NCBI GenBank assembly: GCA_965240325.2 | Contig: OZ251222.1 | Coordinates: 1,798,001 to 1,862,000 of the forward strand | Source: Rebecca billardiae RCC1528 | Taxonomy: Eukaryota; Haptophyta | Direction of reading: 5' to 3' | DNA: 64,000 nucleotides | Shown: piece by piece, positions 50,582 to 61,872 of the stretch | Layout: the number at the start of each line of letters is the position of its first letter | How positions within the stretch are numbered: position 1 is the stretch's first letter | The notes under the pieces: generated by a model | The model's database searches: none | What the model was told of the DNA's origin: nothing | What the model saw: only the letters and a program-made list of their open reading frames with translations | Program-made: the position numbers and the translations under genes

Positions 50582-52714
50582 TCACCGGTGAGACTGAGAC
50601 GTTGCCGCGGTGTTCACCTCCTCGAGGCTCGACAGCATCCACTCGAGCGTGCGCTGCGAGTGCCGCAGCTCGACGGACTTGCGCGCAGGCGGGCACGCGC
50701 ACAGCGTCTCGTGCGCGTGGTTCAGGCAGATCACGCCCCCGTCGCGGCACGTGTTGCACCGGATGGCAGAGAAGTAGCACAGGTGCTTGCACGCAACGCA
50801 CGACGCGCACAGCTCGCCCTCGTCGTCGTCGTCGCCGACATGCGGCTCTGCGTCGAGCTCGTCCGCGCCGCGGCTGCCGCCGGCCACGTTCGCACGCGCG
50901 CTCGCGCGATGGCGCCCCGTCACGTCGACCTCGCCGGCGACGCCGGCACGCGCCGCAGCGACTCGCAGCTTGATCTGCGCACGCGCGCGAGGGGGGCCGG
51001 GTTGCGCGGCTCAGCCGCAGGCGCGGCGCGGCCGCATGCACGCGCGCGCGCTGCGGGCGCGGCGCGGCGCGGGCGCGTGCGCTCGCACCTCGGCGCGCAC
51101 GACCTGCTCGAAGGGATGGTACAGGTGCGTCACGAGCTGCCGCGCGTGCGCGTCGTCCGGCGCCGCCGCGACGCACTGCTTTGCCAGCTCCCACACCAGT
51201 CGTTCGTAGGAGAAGACGCATGCGCGGCGCGCGGTGCGCGCCGCACGGCTCGCTGCCAGGCCGTGCGGCAGCCAGTCGGCCGGGGCGAGGTTGACGGCCT
51301 CGGCGACGTTGAAGCCGTGCGAGAAGCCCGCGTGGTACGCGCGCGGGAACGTCACGACGATCTCGCCCGCGCTCTGCTCCGTCGCGAAGACGGGCACGCC
51401 GGCCGCGGCCAGCTCGCTCGGCGGCACCAGCGCGACGAGATCATAGAGCAGATCGGGGGTGCGCAGGTAGAGCGTCGGCGCGAGCTCGCGCACCGCGCGC
51501 TCGAACTGCTCGGCGGCGCGCGCGGGCACGCCGTACCACGACTTGGGCGCGCCCGTGTGCAGCGTGTTCAGCGAGTACAGGTGCAGGTCCTCCACGTGCC
51601 ACGCGAACGCGCCGAAGAGCGAGCCGACGTACAGCCACGGCGTGGTCACGCCCGAGATCGCGCGGCACACGGACGGGAGGAGCACAGAGGCGGGCGCGTC
51701 GGTGAGCTCGGAGAGCTCCCACGGGGAGCGCTCGGCCGCGGTGGCGCTCGCCGAGCGCGCCGACGAGCCGCCGTGCACCGTCGAGTCCAGGTCGGCGCCG
51801 TACAGCACCTCGCGCGCGGGCTCGCCCGCGCCGACCGTCCGCCAGAAGGCACGTTCGCGCGCCTCGTTGGTGGCGTGCTCGAGGCCCGCGCACGACTCGG
51901 CCTCGAGCTCGGCGGCGCGCGCGACGAACTCGCGCAGCGTGAGCGGCGCGTGCATGTCGAACGGCCGCGCCTCCTGCAGCTGGTGGATCCGCATCACGCG
52001 CGGCTGGAAGCGCACGTCGGGCCGGACGAGCTGCGTGGCGCGCTCGTACACGGCGCGAGCCGCCGCGTTCGAGGTGCCGCGGAAGCGCGCGGGCGGCACG
52101 ATGCGCGCGATGCCGTACGCCTCGGCCGCCGGGCGCAGCTGGCGGATGTACGCGAGCGGGTCCGCGAACTCCTCATCCGTCGGCCAGAAGCACGGCGCCT
52201 CGCGCACGCCGTGGCGCGGCGGGAGCATCTGCTGAATTCGGCGCGAGTTCTCGAGTGCACGCCGCAGCGCGGTGATCTCGTGCGTCGACATGGGCTCGTC
52301 AGCGTCGGCGGGGCGACGCTGCGCGCGCGCGCGCCCGGAGCGGCTTGTCGTGTTCGCTGCGCCCGGCACGGGGCCGCCGCCCGCGGCGTCGTGCGCGTCG
52401 TGCGAGCTCGTCACGCTCGAGAGGATGCATGTGCGCTGGAGGTCCCACGCGGCGAGGTCCTGCGCCGCGCGGCCGATCAGGCTCGTCGCCTCACGCTCCA
52501 GGGTCGCCGTCGGCCCGCGCGTGCGCTTGGGCGCTGGCTGGTCCACTGCCACAGCCGCCGGTGCCGCGCGGGGGGCCGCGGCAGCCGTCGCCGCCTTCTT
52601 GGCCGCCTTGGGCTTGCGAGATGAGCCCGGTCGCACCTTGGCGCATGCCGCGCACTTCTTGGCGCGCGACTTGTTGATCAAGGTGCACCGCGAGCACGCC
52701 CAGGTGTCTGACAT
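50582..52714 (-). CDS. JmjN/JmjC histone lysine demethylase with RanBP2-type and C5HC2 zinc fingers
   Basis: JmjC enzymes remove methyl groups from histone lysines in the nucleus using Fe(II), 2-oxoglutarate and oxygen. Two exons (52714-51089 and 50974-50582, 114-bp GT-AG intron) give 672 residues. Residues 4-30 are a RanBP2-type finger (WACSRC, then CAAC). JmjN is at about 172-206 (CFWPTDEEFADPLAYIRQL). JmjC spans about 360-490 with FAWHVEDLHLYSLN (Fe ligands H373 and E375), KSWYGVP and FPRAYHAGFSHGFN (third ligand H461). Exon 2 carries the C5HC2 finger (CASCVACKHLCYFSAIRC, then CNTC and CLNHAHETLC). JmjN+JmjC+C5HC2 is typical of KDM5-type and plant JMJ enzymes, so H3K4 is a likely substrate. 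Met 52714 is chosen because the RanBP2 finger begins directly after it. No PHD or ARID domain was seen. Confidence 0.9.
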
Positions 52715-53169
52715 CTCGGCCGGCGGCAGCGTCGCGCGTGCGCCTCGAGCTCGCGGAAGCTGCGCCTCGAACTCACGTCCTCGGGACGCGCCGGAGCCGG
52801 CGGGCTGCGGGGGCGGCCAGCGTGATGTGCGGAGCTTTCGCCTGATCGTGACCAGCTTCAGCGGGGAAGCCGCGCCCAGCCGGAGCGGAGCCAGCCCGCG
52901 TGGCAGGCTGCAGTGTTCGGCCCCCGGCGGCCGCGGGAACACACGCAATCTCGATGATGTAGATTATTGAGATAGAACCTGCATGCTCTGCGGTTGAGGG
53001 GTTTATGAATACGGAACCGCTTTACCCAATACGAAAAGCAGCGCTCAGCTTATGATACTCGCCGTATTCATCTTGCGCAAGACAAAGGGGTTCGAAGCGC
53101 CAACAAGGGAATAGCCGTATGGGGGTAAACGGCTATTACCAGCTGTACTATGTGCCTCGGTAGGCGCCA
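52715..53169. other. Divergent intergenic region, JmjC/Frag1-like
   Basis: Promoters of both divergent genes should lie in these 455 bp. The central part (52960-53150) is AT-richer than the flanks. No specific motif is recognised. Confidence 0.4.
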
Positions 53170-54174
53170 ATGGCCGGGCCCCACCTGGCGAGGACAGCCC
53201 GCGTCGGTCGCCTCCTGCTCCTCAGCACGGCATTCGCAGCTTGTGGGACAATTGGCACGTGCGCGATTGTGGCCACCGCGCACGGAGACCTTCCCGCCTG
53301 GGTCCTCCTGCCACGCATCTCGCACTTGGGGTGCGTGCCGCCAGCCCGATACTTCTTCCAACTCGGGTTCGGTGCGACGGGCGCGCTGCTCGCGGCGAGC
53401 GTGCGCGTGTGGGCAGCGTGCCTCTTGGCTCACACCGAGCCAAAGGTGCACCGGCTCGTGCGCACGGCGGCCAATCTCGCGCACGCGAGCGCGATCGGCC
53501 TGGCCGCTCTCGGCCTGTGCCCGATGCAGCGCGATTGCTTCGCGCTTGAAGCTGGCGAGGCACCGCTCGCGTGGCCGTCGGTCGTGCACGCTCTGGGCTC
53601 AACCGCCTTCTTCGGGTGTGGCTGGGCGCATGGCTTCGTGTCCGCGCGCGCCTACGCGCATTCGCAGGCGCCAGCAGTGCGCCTCATCGTTGAGCGTCGG
53701 CTTCCGGCCGCGCGCGCGATCAGTGTCGGCGTGCAGCTCACATCGCTGGCCACCATGCTTGCGGCCTGCGCCTGGCTTCGGCGCGCGCGCGGCGGGGTAC
53801 TGCCGAGCACCTTTCTTGCGCTTGATGCGACCAACCAGTACCTCTCCGTCTTACTGCAGCTGGGCCTCTACCTTTCGTACACCATCGATCTGGCATGGCT
53901 CGGGAGGCTGCTGCCGCAGGCTGCATCTGACGCGTCTTCAAGCCGCGCACTGGCGCTGCAGCCCCAAGGCAGCCCGGCAGCGGCGCCAGCGCCACTCGAA
54001 GCGGCAAGCGACCTATGCGAGCGGCAGCAACCGGCTACTTCCTCTGTGGAGCGCGGCGCAGCTGCCCGGGGCAGTGGACCCGCCTGCGAATCCTCCGAGT
54101 CCGATACTGTGCGCTTGCTTGCCGATGGCGACAGGCTGCGTTACTATGGTGCCGGCGGGCCATCGGCATCATGA
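53170..54174 (+). CDS. Frag1/DRAM/Sfk1-family membrane protein
   Basis: This 334-residue, intron-less protein has about six hydrophobic segments (near residues 12-35, 60-85, 103-120, 135-158, 185-205 and 222-247). The segment LPRISHLGCVPPARYFFQLG between the first two matches the Frag1/DRAM/Sfk1 signature (IS-x-hG-x-x-PP-x-x-x-hF). NQYLSVLLQLGLYLSYTIDL resembles the family's last helix, which ends in a Phe/Ile-Asp. Members include PGAP2 (GPI-anchor lipid remodelling in the Golgi), DRAM (lysosomal autophagy modulators) and yeast Sfk1 (plasma membrane). I cannot say which. The C-terminal 75 residues are Ala/Ser/Pro-rich and probably disordered and cytosolic. Confidence 0.75.
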   Translation: MAGPHLARTARVGRLLLLSTAFAACGTIGTCAIVATAHGDLPAWVLLPRISHLGCVPPARYFFQLGFGATGALLAASVRVWAACLLAHTEPKVHRLVRTAANLAHASAIGLAALGLCPMQRDCFALEAGEAPLAWPSVVHALGSTAFFGCGWAHGFVSARAYAHSQAPAVRLIVERRLPAARAISVGVQLTSLATMLAACAWLRRARGGVLPSTFLALDATNQYLSVLLQLGLYLSYTIDLAWLGRLLPQAASDASSSRALALQPQGSPAAAPAPLEAASDLCERQQPATSSVERGAAARGSGPACESSESDTVRLLADGDRLRYYGAGGPSAS

Positions 54175-54670
54175 CTGCTACAACGTCGGCGCAGTAGTGC
54201 GTCACTGATGTGTCAGCAGCCGCCTATTTCCTCGAGTTATCGTCGATAGCGCAGGCTCACTAGCTCGCCACGACATTAGTCATCAGGCAGATAAATAAAC
54301 GGCGCAGCAGCCACTACGCGCCCCTCACCTGCCTGCGCCGGTCTAATTTTGTGGCGCGCTGTCTTTGTGCAGTGACAGTGTTATATTGGATGGCGTCAAT
54401 CACGCCTTATTAACCAAGTGTGCACATTAAATCATAGTAAACTGTAGCTAGCCGTCCGCAGCCCCTCGGGACTTCAATTTTAACATCAAGGCCATCACTA
54501 ATCACACCGCGCCGCCATCGGCATCGTCGGACAATTGCAGGCATGAGCCGCCGCGCCGCGAGCTGTATGTATCCATCCTCGGGACTCAGGACGAAAGTTG
54601 TCGGCGAAAGCAGTGGATCGTCAGTAGAGACCATGAGGTCGAGTTCGGTGTCGCAGCACTGGCGCACAGC
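54175..54670. other. Convergent intergenic region
   Basis: About 500 bp lie between the 3' ends of the Frag1-like gene (+) and the HIT gene (-). AT-richer patches (54270-54450) could hold polyadenylation signals. No gene is seen. Confidence 0.4.
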
Positions 54671-55288
54671 TCATCCCAAGAGACGCCCGAAGAAGAAGCG
54701 GACCGTGCGGAGCACGATCAAGTCGACGCGCGCGTGCACAAACTGGTGGAGCTTCAGCACAAGCGCATGGGCAGAGAGCACGAGCGCGAGCGGGCTGCCC
54801 GCAGCGGGGGGCGCGGCGTCGGCCAGCCGCTCGCGGATGACGCCGGCCATCTCTGCAGCCTCTTCTTTGCCGATCATCTCCTTCCGCGCTGGCCCCAGCT
54901 TGACCAGCCCGTCGCCCTTGGTGCGCGGGATCAGATGGAAGTGCACGTGAAACACCTCCTGGCCCGCTGACGCGCCGTTGTTTTGCACGATGTTGACGCC
55001 CTCGGCGCCGGTCGCCTCCATGATCGCGCGCACGAGGCGTGGGAGCTCCTTCAGGACGTCAGACGCCACGTCTTCGGGCATGTCTGCCAGCGTGGGGAAG
55101 CCGCCCTGTCGAGGCAGCAGCAGCGTGTGCCCGGCGACGACCGGAAACGCATCGAGGATGGCGATGGCGTGCGGCGTCTCCAGGACCTTCGCAGACGGGA
55201 TGTCCCCACGGATGATCTTGGCAAAGATATTCTCCGGGTCGTACGCGATGCCGGACGCCCCGGGTGAGGAGCTCGTGCTGCCTGCCAT
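54671..55288 (-). CDS. HIT-family nucleotide hydrolase
   Basis: HIT proteins hydrolyse nucleotide phosphoramidates or dinucleoside polyphosphates. This frame encodes 205 residues without an intron. The fold is clear: FAKIIRGDIPSAKVLE near the start, LDAFPVVAGHTLLLPR, then NIVQNNGASAGQEVFHVHFH. The catalytic triad motif is HVHFHLIPR (H-x-H-x-H). This is the Hint/HINT-like pattern. After residue 150 a C-terminal extension follows with a basic-hydrophobic end (LVLKLHQFVHARVDLIVLRT), unusual for compact Hint proteins, possibly membrane-associating. Met 55288 (MAGSTSSSP) is preferred; Met 55300 would add four residues. Confidence 0.9.
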   Translation of the reverse strand: MAGSTSSSPGASGIAYDPENIFAKIIRGDIPSAKVLETPHAIAILDAFPVVAGHTLLLPRQGGFPTLADMPEDVASDVLKELPRLVRAIMEATGAEGVNIVQNNGASAGQEVFHVHFHLIPRTKGDGLVKLGPARKEMIGKEEAAEMAGVIRERLADAAPPAAGSPLALVLSAHALVLKLHQFVHARVDLIVLRTVRFFFGRLLG

Positions 55289-55560
55289 CGGCGAAATCAA
55301 GGCCCGGCCGGCGCGCGCGGTCGTCGTGATCTTGGTCCTTTTTCGGTCGAGAGCCCGCCGTCCACCTCGCGCCCAGTCGGGCCGGATCGAGACACGATCT
55401 CACACGATCTCACGATGGCGGACCCCTCCACCCCTACACGCCATCGCCATCAGCACCGCTATCGATGCCATCTGCCAGTCAAGTCTAGTGTCTGCCTCAC
55501 GGATGACGAGAGCGCCTCCTCATGAGAGTGCGCGGCGGCGCGCTTCGACGGCCCGTCGCG
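55289..55560. other. Short intergenic spacer
   Basis: This 272-bp spacer lies between the 3' end of the Strawberry-notch-like gene and the HIT start, both on the minus strand. The HIT promoter should be here. Confidence 0.35.
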
Positions 55561-57899
55561 TCACTCGCCTTGGAAGTCTGCGCGCACGCGGACGAAGCAG
55601 ATGATGATCTCGGTGCCGCGCGAGCGCTCGGCCAGGAGCTCGCGCCGCTGCTGCATGCGTGTGCGCGCGGCGCGTGCGCGTTCCTCCGCGATTGCGCGCA
55701 CGTCGAACGGCCGCCGGCACTTGCGCGAGCGGCACAGGGTGCCGATGAGCGGTGCGCGCGGGTTGTACGCCGCGCAGTGCGGGCAGCGCCACGAGCCCCA
55801 GGAGCTGTGCTTGCGCATGATGTCCTCAGCGATACGCGCCACCTCCTCGTCCCGGGCCGTGGCGTCTTCAAGCTGCGCGCCGTGCAGCTCGGCCGCGGCC
55901 GGCCCCGGGGGCGTCAGCATGGCTGCCAGGGCCTCCGCCGCGCGCGTGTCATTCGCGCCCGGCAGCAGCCGGTGCATCGAGATGAAGCATCGGTTGTACA
56001 CGAGCGCCTCCTGCGGACCGACGGCACGCGCGCGCAGCGTGTGAAGGTGTGATGGTGCGCGTCGTGAGCGTGCGCTGCGCGCGCGGCCCGTGCGGCGTAC
56101 GTGCACCGGCGGCGCGGCGCAGCGGCCTGTGCCGGGCGCCTGCGTACAGCCCCGGCGTCACGCGTGGGCGCGCACCCGCGCAGTGTTGCGCGTGCGCGCG
56201 CACGCGCGCCCGCGCGGACGCACCGTTGCTGTCCCGCTCAGCTTGTCCGGCCGGCCCGTTGTGGCGCAGATCATGCTGCCCAGCCTCAGACGGTGCTGCG
56301 CAAGCCGCGCGAGCACCTCCGCCGGCGCGCCCTCCCAGCTGCCCGTGCGCGAGCACACGCCCAGGATCTGGTCGTTGCGCAGCAGCGGCAGCAGGAGAGC
56401 GCGCGGCGCGCTGCGATCGGCGCGGAGCACGCATGACGGGTCCTGTAGCGCGAGCTCGAGCAGCGCGGCCGCGCGGTCCCGCGGCACGGCGACGAGGTGC
56501 TTCTGCGCCCACCAGGGCAACGGGCCGAGCCACGCCTGCGCGCTGCGCCACAGCCGCACCTCCGCGCGCTCGCTGTCCTGGAATTTCGAGCTCGGCTGCA
56601 GGTCAGCGATCGGGCGCGCGAGCGCGTCGCGAAGCGCCTGCGTCGAAAGAAGCGGCGGCAGCACGATGCCACCGACCGCGCCCACGCGGTGCGCGCCCGC
56701 GCCCGCCGAGGAGCCGCGCGCGCCGCCGCCCGCGCCGCCCTCGCCCGCCTCGAGCAGCAGCGCGATCCGCATCGGGCTGGGCAGGCACAGCTTCAGGTGG
56801 CGCCAGGCCGGAAGCGTCAGCCCGCACAGGAAGCGATACTCTCGTACGTGCGCGCCGCGCGCGCGCGCGTCGTCCAGCTGCAGAGCCCACCAGCTCTCCG
56901 CCTGCGACATGCTGCGCGGAGGGGCGTCGGCCGCGGCCGGGTCTGCCGCGCCGGGGCCCGGCTCGCGCTCGGCGTCCAGCGGCGCGTACTCTGCGGCGAG
57001 CACCGCGCCGCTGGCCGTGGCACGTGACGTGCTGTCGTGAGGCAGCAGCATGCGGAAGAGCGCTCCCGCCGGCGGCGCGGCGGCGGGTGGCGCGGGCGCC
57101 GCGGGCGTGTCGCCCGCGGCGCGCGGCTGGGCGATGGGGCCTCGCACACCGCGCGCCGCGTGCTCGGCGCCACCCAGCGTGGTCGCCACAGCGAGCACCG
57201 CCTGGTGCGTGCGCACGTGCAGCCAGAAACCGGCGGCGCGCTCGTCGCAGCCCGCGCGCTCCACGGCGAGCCTTCGGAGGGCGTCCGCGCGCGAAAAGGG
57301 CAGGCTCGCGTCCCCGCGCGCGACCACGACTTGCAGCCCGTCGCCGCGGGCGCCCGCCGGCGTCGGCGCTGCGCGCGCGCCGCCCGGCGCCTCGGGCTGC
57401 GCGGCGTCCGCCTCCCGGCGCCACAGCTCATGTCGGCTGTGCACGGTGAGGCCGTGGACGTAGATTCGCTCGCGCTCGACGTCTGCGGCGCGCTCGGCCG
57501 AGCACGCGACGAGCAGCTCGAGCAGCGGGCCCTGCGTCTGCACGCGCATCAGGATGGCTGCGGAGAGCAGCCGCGGCAGCGTCGACACGCCAGCCACGAG
57601 CCCGAGCTCGACGAGCGCAGCGTCGCCCTCGCGCGAGCGCAGCTCTTTCAACCACGTGCGGACTGCGTGGCGCGCGCGCGGCGTCAAAGCCTGCAGCATG
57701 CTCCTTCGTCCTTTGGGCCGGCCTGGCTTCCGCGAGTGCACGCTTGCTCCGTCCGCGCTCGGCCCGGCGTCATCGTGCTCGTCGAGGTAGGCGGGCACGT
57801 CGACGTCGGCCGCGCCATCCGAGTCGTCGACGTCTGCGAGGACGTCGGCAGCGGCAGCTGGGTCGTCGGCATGCTCGACCACATCGCCTGCATCGCCGT

Positions 57900-57958
<59 letters not shown>

Positions 57959-58733
57959 TCGTCGACGTCGACGTCGACGTCGACATCGATGTCGACACCG
58001 GCGATCGACGGAAAGGATGGCGTCGTCGCGCGAGCCGCGCCATCCTCGCCGCCGCCATCGGCCGAGGCCGGGCGAGGGCCTGTCTCCTCGGCGGGGTGGC
58101 CGCGATCGTTGGCACGCACAACCGACGCGTCCTTGGAGCACTTCCCACCGACGCCCTCCGACTGTGGCCGTTGCGAGCGGGCGGCGGCGGAGGGCGGCCC
58201 CGCTACAGTCTCGGCCTCGGGGTCGTGGTGCGGCGGCTCGGTCGCGAGGAGCGCGTCGCGCTCGGCGACGAGCAGCCGCACGAACGCCTCGACCGAGCAC
58301 GCGCGCAGCCGGCCAATGCTCGCAGCCAGGTTGAGCACCGCCGCCGGCCCCGACGCGGACAGCAGGTCCCCGCGGCAGAAGGCACCTAGCTCCTCCAGAG
58401 AGCGCGCGACGCCCGAGGCCACGCGCCGCTCGAGCGCGCACTCGGATGCGAGGAGCACGTACGTGGGCGGCGAGATCTGGTTCGTCCGGTGCGTGCGGCC
58501 CAGCGCCTGCACCACCCGCATCGCCGACGCTCCGAGCTCAGTAATAATGTGAACGCGCGGCTGGCGGTTGGGAGCGCGCGCGTCCGCGTGAAGAGATAGC
58601 CCTGTCGCGCCGGCCTCGGAGATGATGGCAATGCGCTTGGCACCCGCCTGGAACGCCTTGCACTCCACGTGGTTCACCGCCACCACATCGTACACCCGGA
58701 TCTCGTCCGACTCCGCATCCTGCGCAGTCTCGG

Positions 58734-58765
<32 letters not shown>

Positions 58766-61344
58766 CCCGCGCCCGCGCCCGCGTCCGCGTCCGCGCCCGC
58801 GCCCGCGTCCGCGTCCGCGTCCGCGCCCGCGCCCGTGTCGGCGTCAGTGTGGGTGCCGGGCTCAGCCTCGGGCCCACGGTGCGGCGCGGCGGGCGCGTGT
58901 GCCGGCGCCGCCGCGGCGGGCGCGCCGACGGACGTTTCGCGGTGCGCTGACAGCGAGCTCTGCGTGCTCACGAGCCGGCGCGCGCGCTTCGGGCGCGGCT
59001 CCGCGCCTGGGCCTCTGGCCGCGGAGCCGGCGGCGCCGCTGCCAAGGCCAGCAGTCGTGCTTGCTGAGGCGGCGCCGAGGGCCCTGCGCGAGACAAAGAC
59101 GAAGCAGTCGGGCGCACTCGGCGGCGCGGCCTCCGCCGGGCCGGCGGTGCCACGCGGCTCCACCGCCGGCGCCGAGCAAGCCGCGCCGCCAGCGCGGCGC
59201 CTGAGGCTCGCCGCCCACGGCCGCTCTCCGCTCGTGCGCAGCAGCCGTCGCGTACGGCCGCTGATCTCAGCCACATGTTCGGAGCCGAAGTAGTCGATGA
59301 CGCGGTCGATCGGGTTGGGTGGGAGCACGGGCTCGAGCCGCGCAAGGCAGGCCTCCGCCTCGTCCGCGACGAACGCCAGCGAGCGCTCGTACGAGATCGG
59401 CGCATTCGGCGCTGGACCGTGCCCCCCCCCCGCGGCCGCGGGGGTGACACTGCCGGGCGCGGCGCGTGGTGGCTCGGCCGCGCGCGGCCGAGCGTCCGCG
59501 CACGTGCCGCGTGGCGACACGGCAACCTCGCCAGCCGCGCACGCGCTTGGAGCCTCTTCCTTGCAGCTGAGTGACCCGTGCACCCCCACCTTCGGCTCTT
59601 GCATGGCTGCCGCCTCCGTCTCCGCCTCCGCCTCCGCCTCCGCGCCCGCCTCCGCCTCCGCCTCCGCGCCCGCCTCCGCGCCGACATCCGCCTCGACCTC
59701 TGCGTCCGCGTCCGCGTCCGCGTCCGCATCTGCCGTCAGCTCTGCGCCATCCTCCGCCTTCACCGCGCGATGGGCCGCCGTCGACGGTGCCCGCGGCCCC
59801 GCGCATGCGCCACCCGCCGGGCCACCGCCGTCGCGCCACCGGCTCAGATCGCGCAAGAAGCCGACGGCCTCCATCGCAATCTCGGCCGCTGGGGAGACGA
59901 GCGCTCGCCGCGCCGTGCCGAGCGGCATGCAGATCCGATCGATCAGCTGGCTGTGCGTCGCGCTGAGTGAGATGATGACCGATCGGCCGGCGCGGAGCTG
60001 GCGGCGCGTGTGCGCGATCACGCGGCCCGCCTTGAGCCCGACGACGAGCGCGTCGATCCCCGCGACCATCCGCCCGCCCAGGTACACCCGGACCTTTGCA
60101 GAGCCCTCGGCATCGCGCTCGCACGCGCGCGCGCCCGACAGCATCCGCCGCCACAGCGCGGCGTACTCGTTGTACACGCGCGCCTCCGAGTCGGAGAAGG
60201 CGTGGGTGTAGCACGCCATGCGCACGCCCGAGTAGCCCAGCGTGCGCGAGATGTACGCGCCCTGCGCCTTGAGCGAGGTCGCGAGCATCTCCAGCGCCGC
60301 GCCAGATCCCTTCAGGCTGAGCTCGAGCTCATCGCGCGTCTCAAACGGCAGCCCCGCGCCCCACAGCCCAAGCCTCGACATGAAGGCGGTGTCGCGCAGG
60401 CTGGAGGCGACGGCGGCGGAGAGGTAGGTGACGCGCGCGCGCGGGTGCCGCGCCTGCAGCTCGAGCGCCGCCGAGGACACCGCCGCCTGCGTCGAGCGCG
60501 CCCGGTGCGACTCATCGAACATGATCGGCCCGTCAAAACGCATGCCGCCGAGGAAGGTCAGTATGGTGCTGAGCGCGGGGCCGGGGCGCTGGAGCGAGGT
60601 GTACGCGCAGAAGAGGACGCCCTCGGCGGGCATCGCGCGGCCCGGCTCGGCCTCGTCGCGCTTGCGGCACCCGGCCGCGCGGCCGCTGCGGTGCATCTCC
60701 TCGTGCAGGCAGGTCACAGGAATGTGGCCCGCGCCGATGTCGCGCAGGTCGCGGCGCGCGTCTGACTTCAGCATGCGCGTCGAGCTGAACCAGAGCGCGC
60801 GGCGCCGGCCGCGCAGCCAGTTCTCCCAGATGATCGCGGCGATCTCGCGGCCCTTGCCCATGCCCGCGCCGTCGCAGATCAGGAACCCCGCCCGCTCGCC
60901 GGACGGCAGGTCCTGCTCGTGCCTCTGGCACGCGTACACGACCGCCTCGAGCTGCACGGACGAGAGCGCGCCCGACGTGAGCGCCTCGCGTGGCAGCGCG
61001 AGATTGTACGTGGCGTCGGGTAGCTCGACCGTGGCCAGCGTCGCCGCCTCGACCACCTCGTGCGCGTGTGGCGGGCCGATCGCCAACTTGCGCGGCGCGT
61101 ATGGCACGAAAATGCCGTCGCACCCGCTCGGCCCGGCGATGTGGCTTGCCACGAGATGCGCGCTCGTCGCGCCGCCGGCCAATGCCCCAGCGGCGCTGTA
61201 CGCGCCGTCTACGCCGGGTATCTCCGCCTCGCCTGCGCACTCCTCGTCCGTGTCGTCCAAGAAGCGCATGGGCGGATGCGGCAGTGGCGCCTCCATCGCA
61301 TCACGTCGCGTCGGAGTGACCGTGGACGTCGCGCTGCTCGCCAC
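55561..61344 (-). CDS. Strawberry notch (SBNO)-like helicase-domain protein
   Basis: SBNO proteins are nuclear SF2-helicase-like transcriptional co-regulators. Two exons (61344-56224 and 56010-55561, 213-bp GT-AG intron) give 1856 residues. The N-terminal ATPase lobe has GAGMGKGREIAAIIWENWL (P-loop about residues 159-165), LRDIGAGHIPV, GVLFCAYTSLQ and IMFDESHRA (a DESH box), all characteristic of SBNO. The C-terminal lobe has KRIAIISEAGATGLSLHADA, then VVQALGRTHRTNQ, with the arginine finger. Between the lobes are three low-complexity acidic tracts (Ala/Asp/Glu repeats). A further Asp-rich run follows the second lobe. Exon 2, joined as GTAT/EALVYNRCFISMHRLL, ends in a zinc-ribbon-like CPHC...CRSRKC. 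Met 61296 is an alternative start. Family orthologues are usually about 1200-1400 residues, so the low-complexity inserts explain the extra length. Confidence 0.88.
57895..57990. repeat. GTC/GAC trinucleotide run within SBNO-like CDS
   Basis: The GTC-type triplet run on the plus strand encodes a poly-Asp tract on the minus strand. Related hexanucleotide runs (GCGTCC/GCGCCC) at 58735-58840 and (TCCGCC/GCCTCC) at 59605-59730 encode Ala/Asp and Ala/Glu repeats. Confidence 0.9.
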
Positions 61345-61872
61345 ACAATCTCCACGATGGCGGACCGCGCGCGGTCAAAGTCACTCATCAAGCTGCATGA
61401 TTGAACCCCCTTAGCCCGCTCGGCGGCTCGGGCTCGGCCCGGTCGGCGTCGGCGCCGCGAGTCGGCGCGCGTCGCCGTCACCGTGGTCACGGCGTCGCGC
61501 CTGAGGCTGAGGCTGAGTCGGCTTCGGACTCGGCGCGCGTCGCCAGTCGGCGAGTCGCACCCGCGCTCGGCACGGCTTCGGCCTTAGTAACGCCAAATAA
61601 CGGCCCTTCGGAACTCAGGCCCTTCGGGCCGACGCGCGCCGACAGCGCGTCCGCTGTGATGAATACATGATGATATCGCGTCTACTGTGTCTGTGATATT
61701 GCGCTGTCATGGCCCGACTGACAGTAGTGACAGAGTGCCGTCAGTGGCGTGGCGGCCCAGTGAGGCCAGTCTAAATAGAATCAGGCCGCCGCACATTCCG
61801 AGTGGCCCGTTAATGCTACTGCGGCTGCGACGCCAGCGTAAGCCGTAACTGCTGCGGCGGCAACGAGCCGCG
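61345..61872. other. Intergenic between kinase and SBNO-like gene
   Basis: It contains short repeats of GGCGCGCGTCG and CTCGGC-type sequence at 61436-61570 and the palindrome CTTCGGAACTCAGGCCCTTCGG near 61605. AT-richer sequence follows from about 61660. No gene is seen. Confidence 0.4.

Noticed and set aside
50588-52624. Plus-strand open frame of 678 codons
   Set aside because: It is antisense to the JmjC demethylase and has no domain.
57037-58389. Plus-strand open frame of 450 codons
   Set aside because: It is antisense to the Strawberry-notch-like gene and covers its acidic repeats; poly-Val is the complement of poly-Asp codons.
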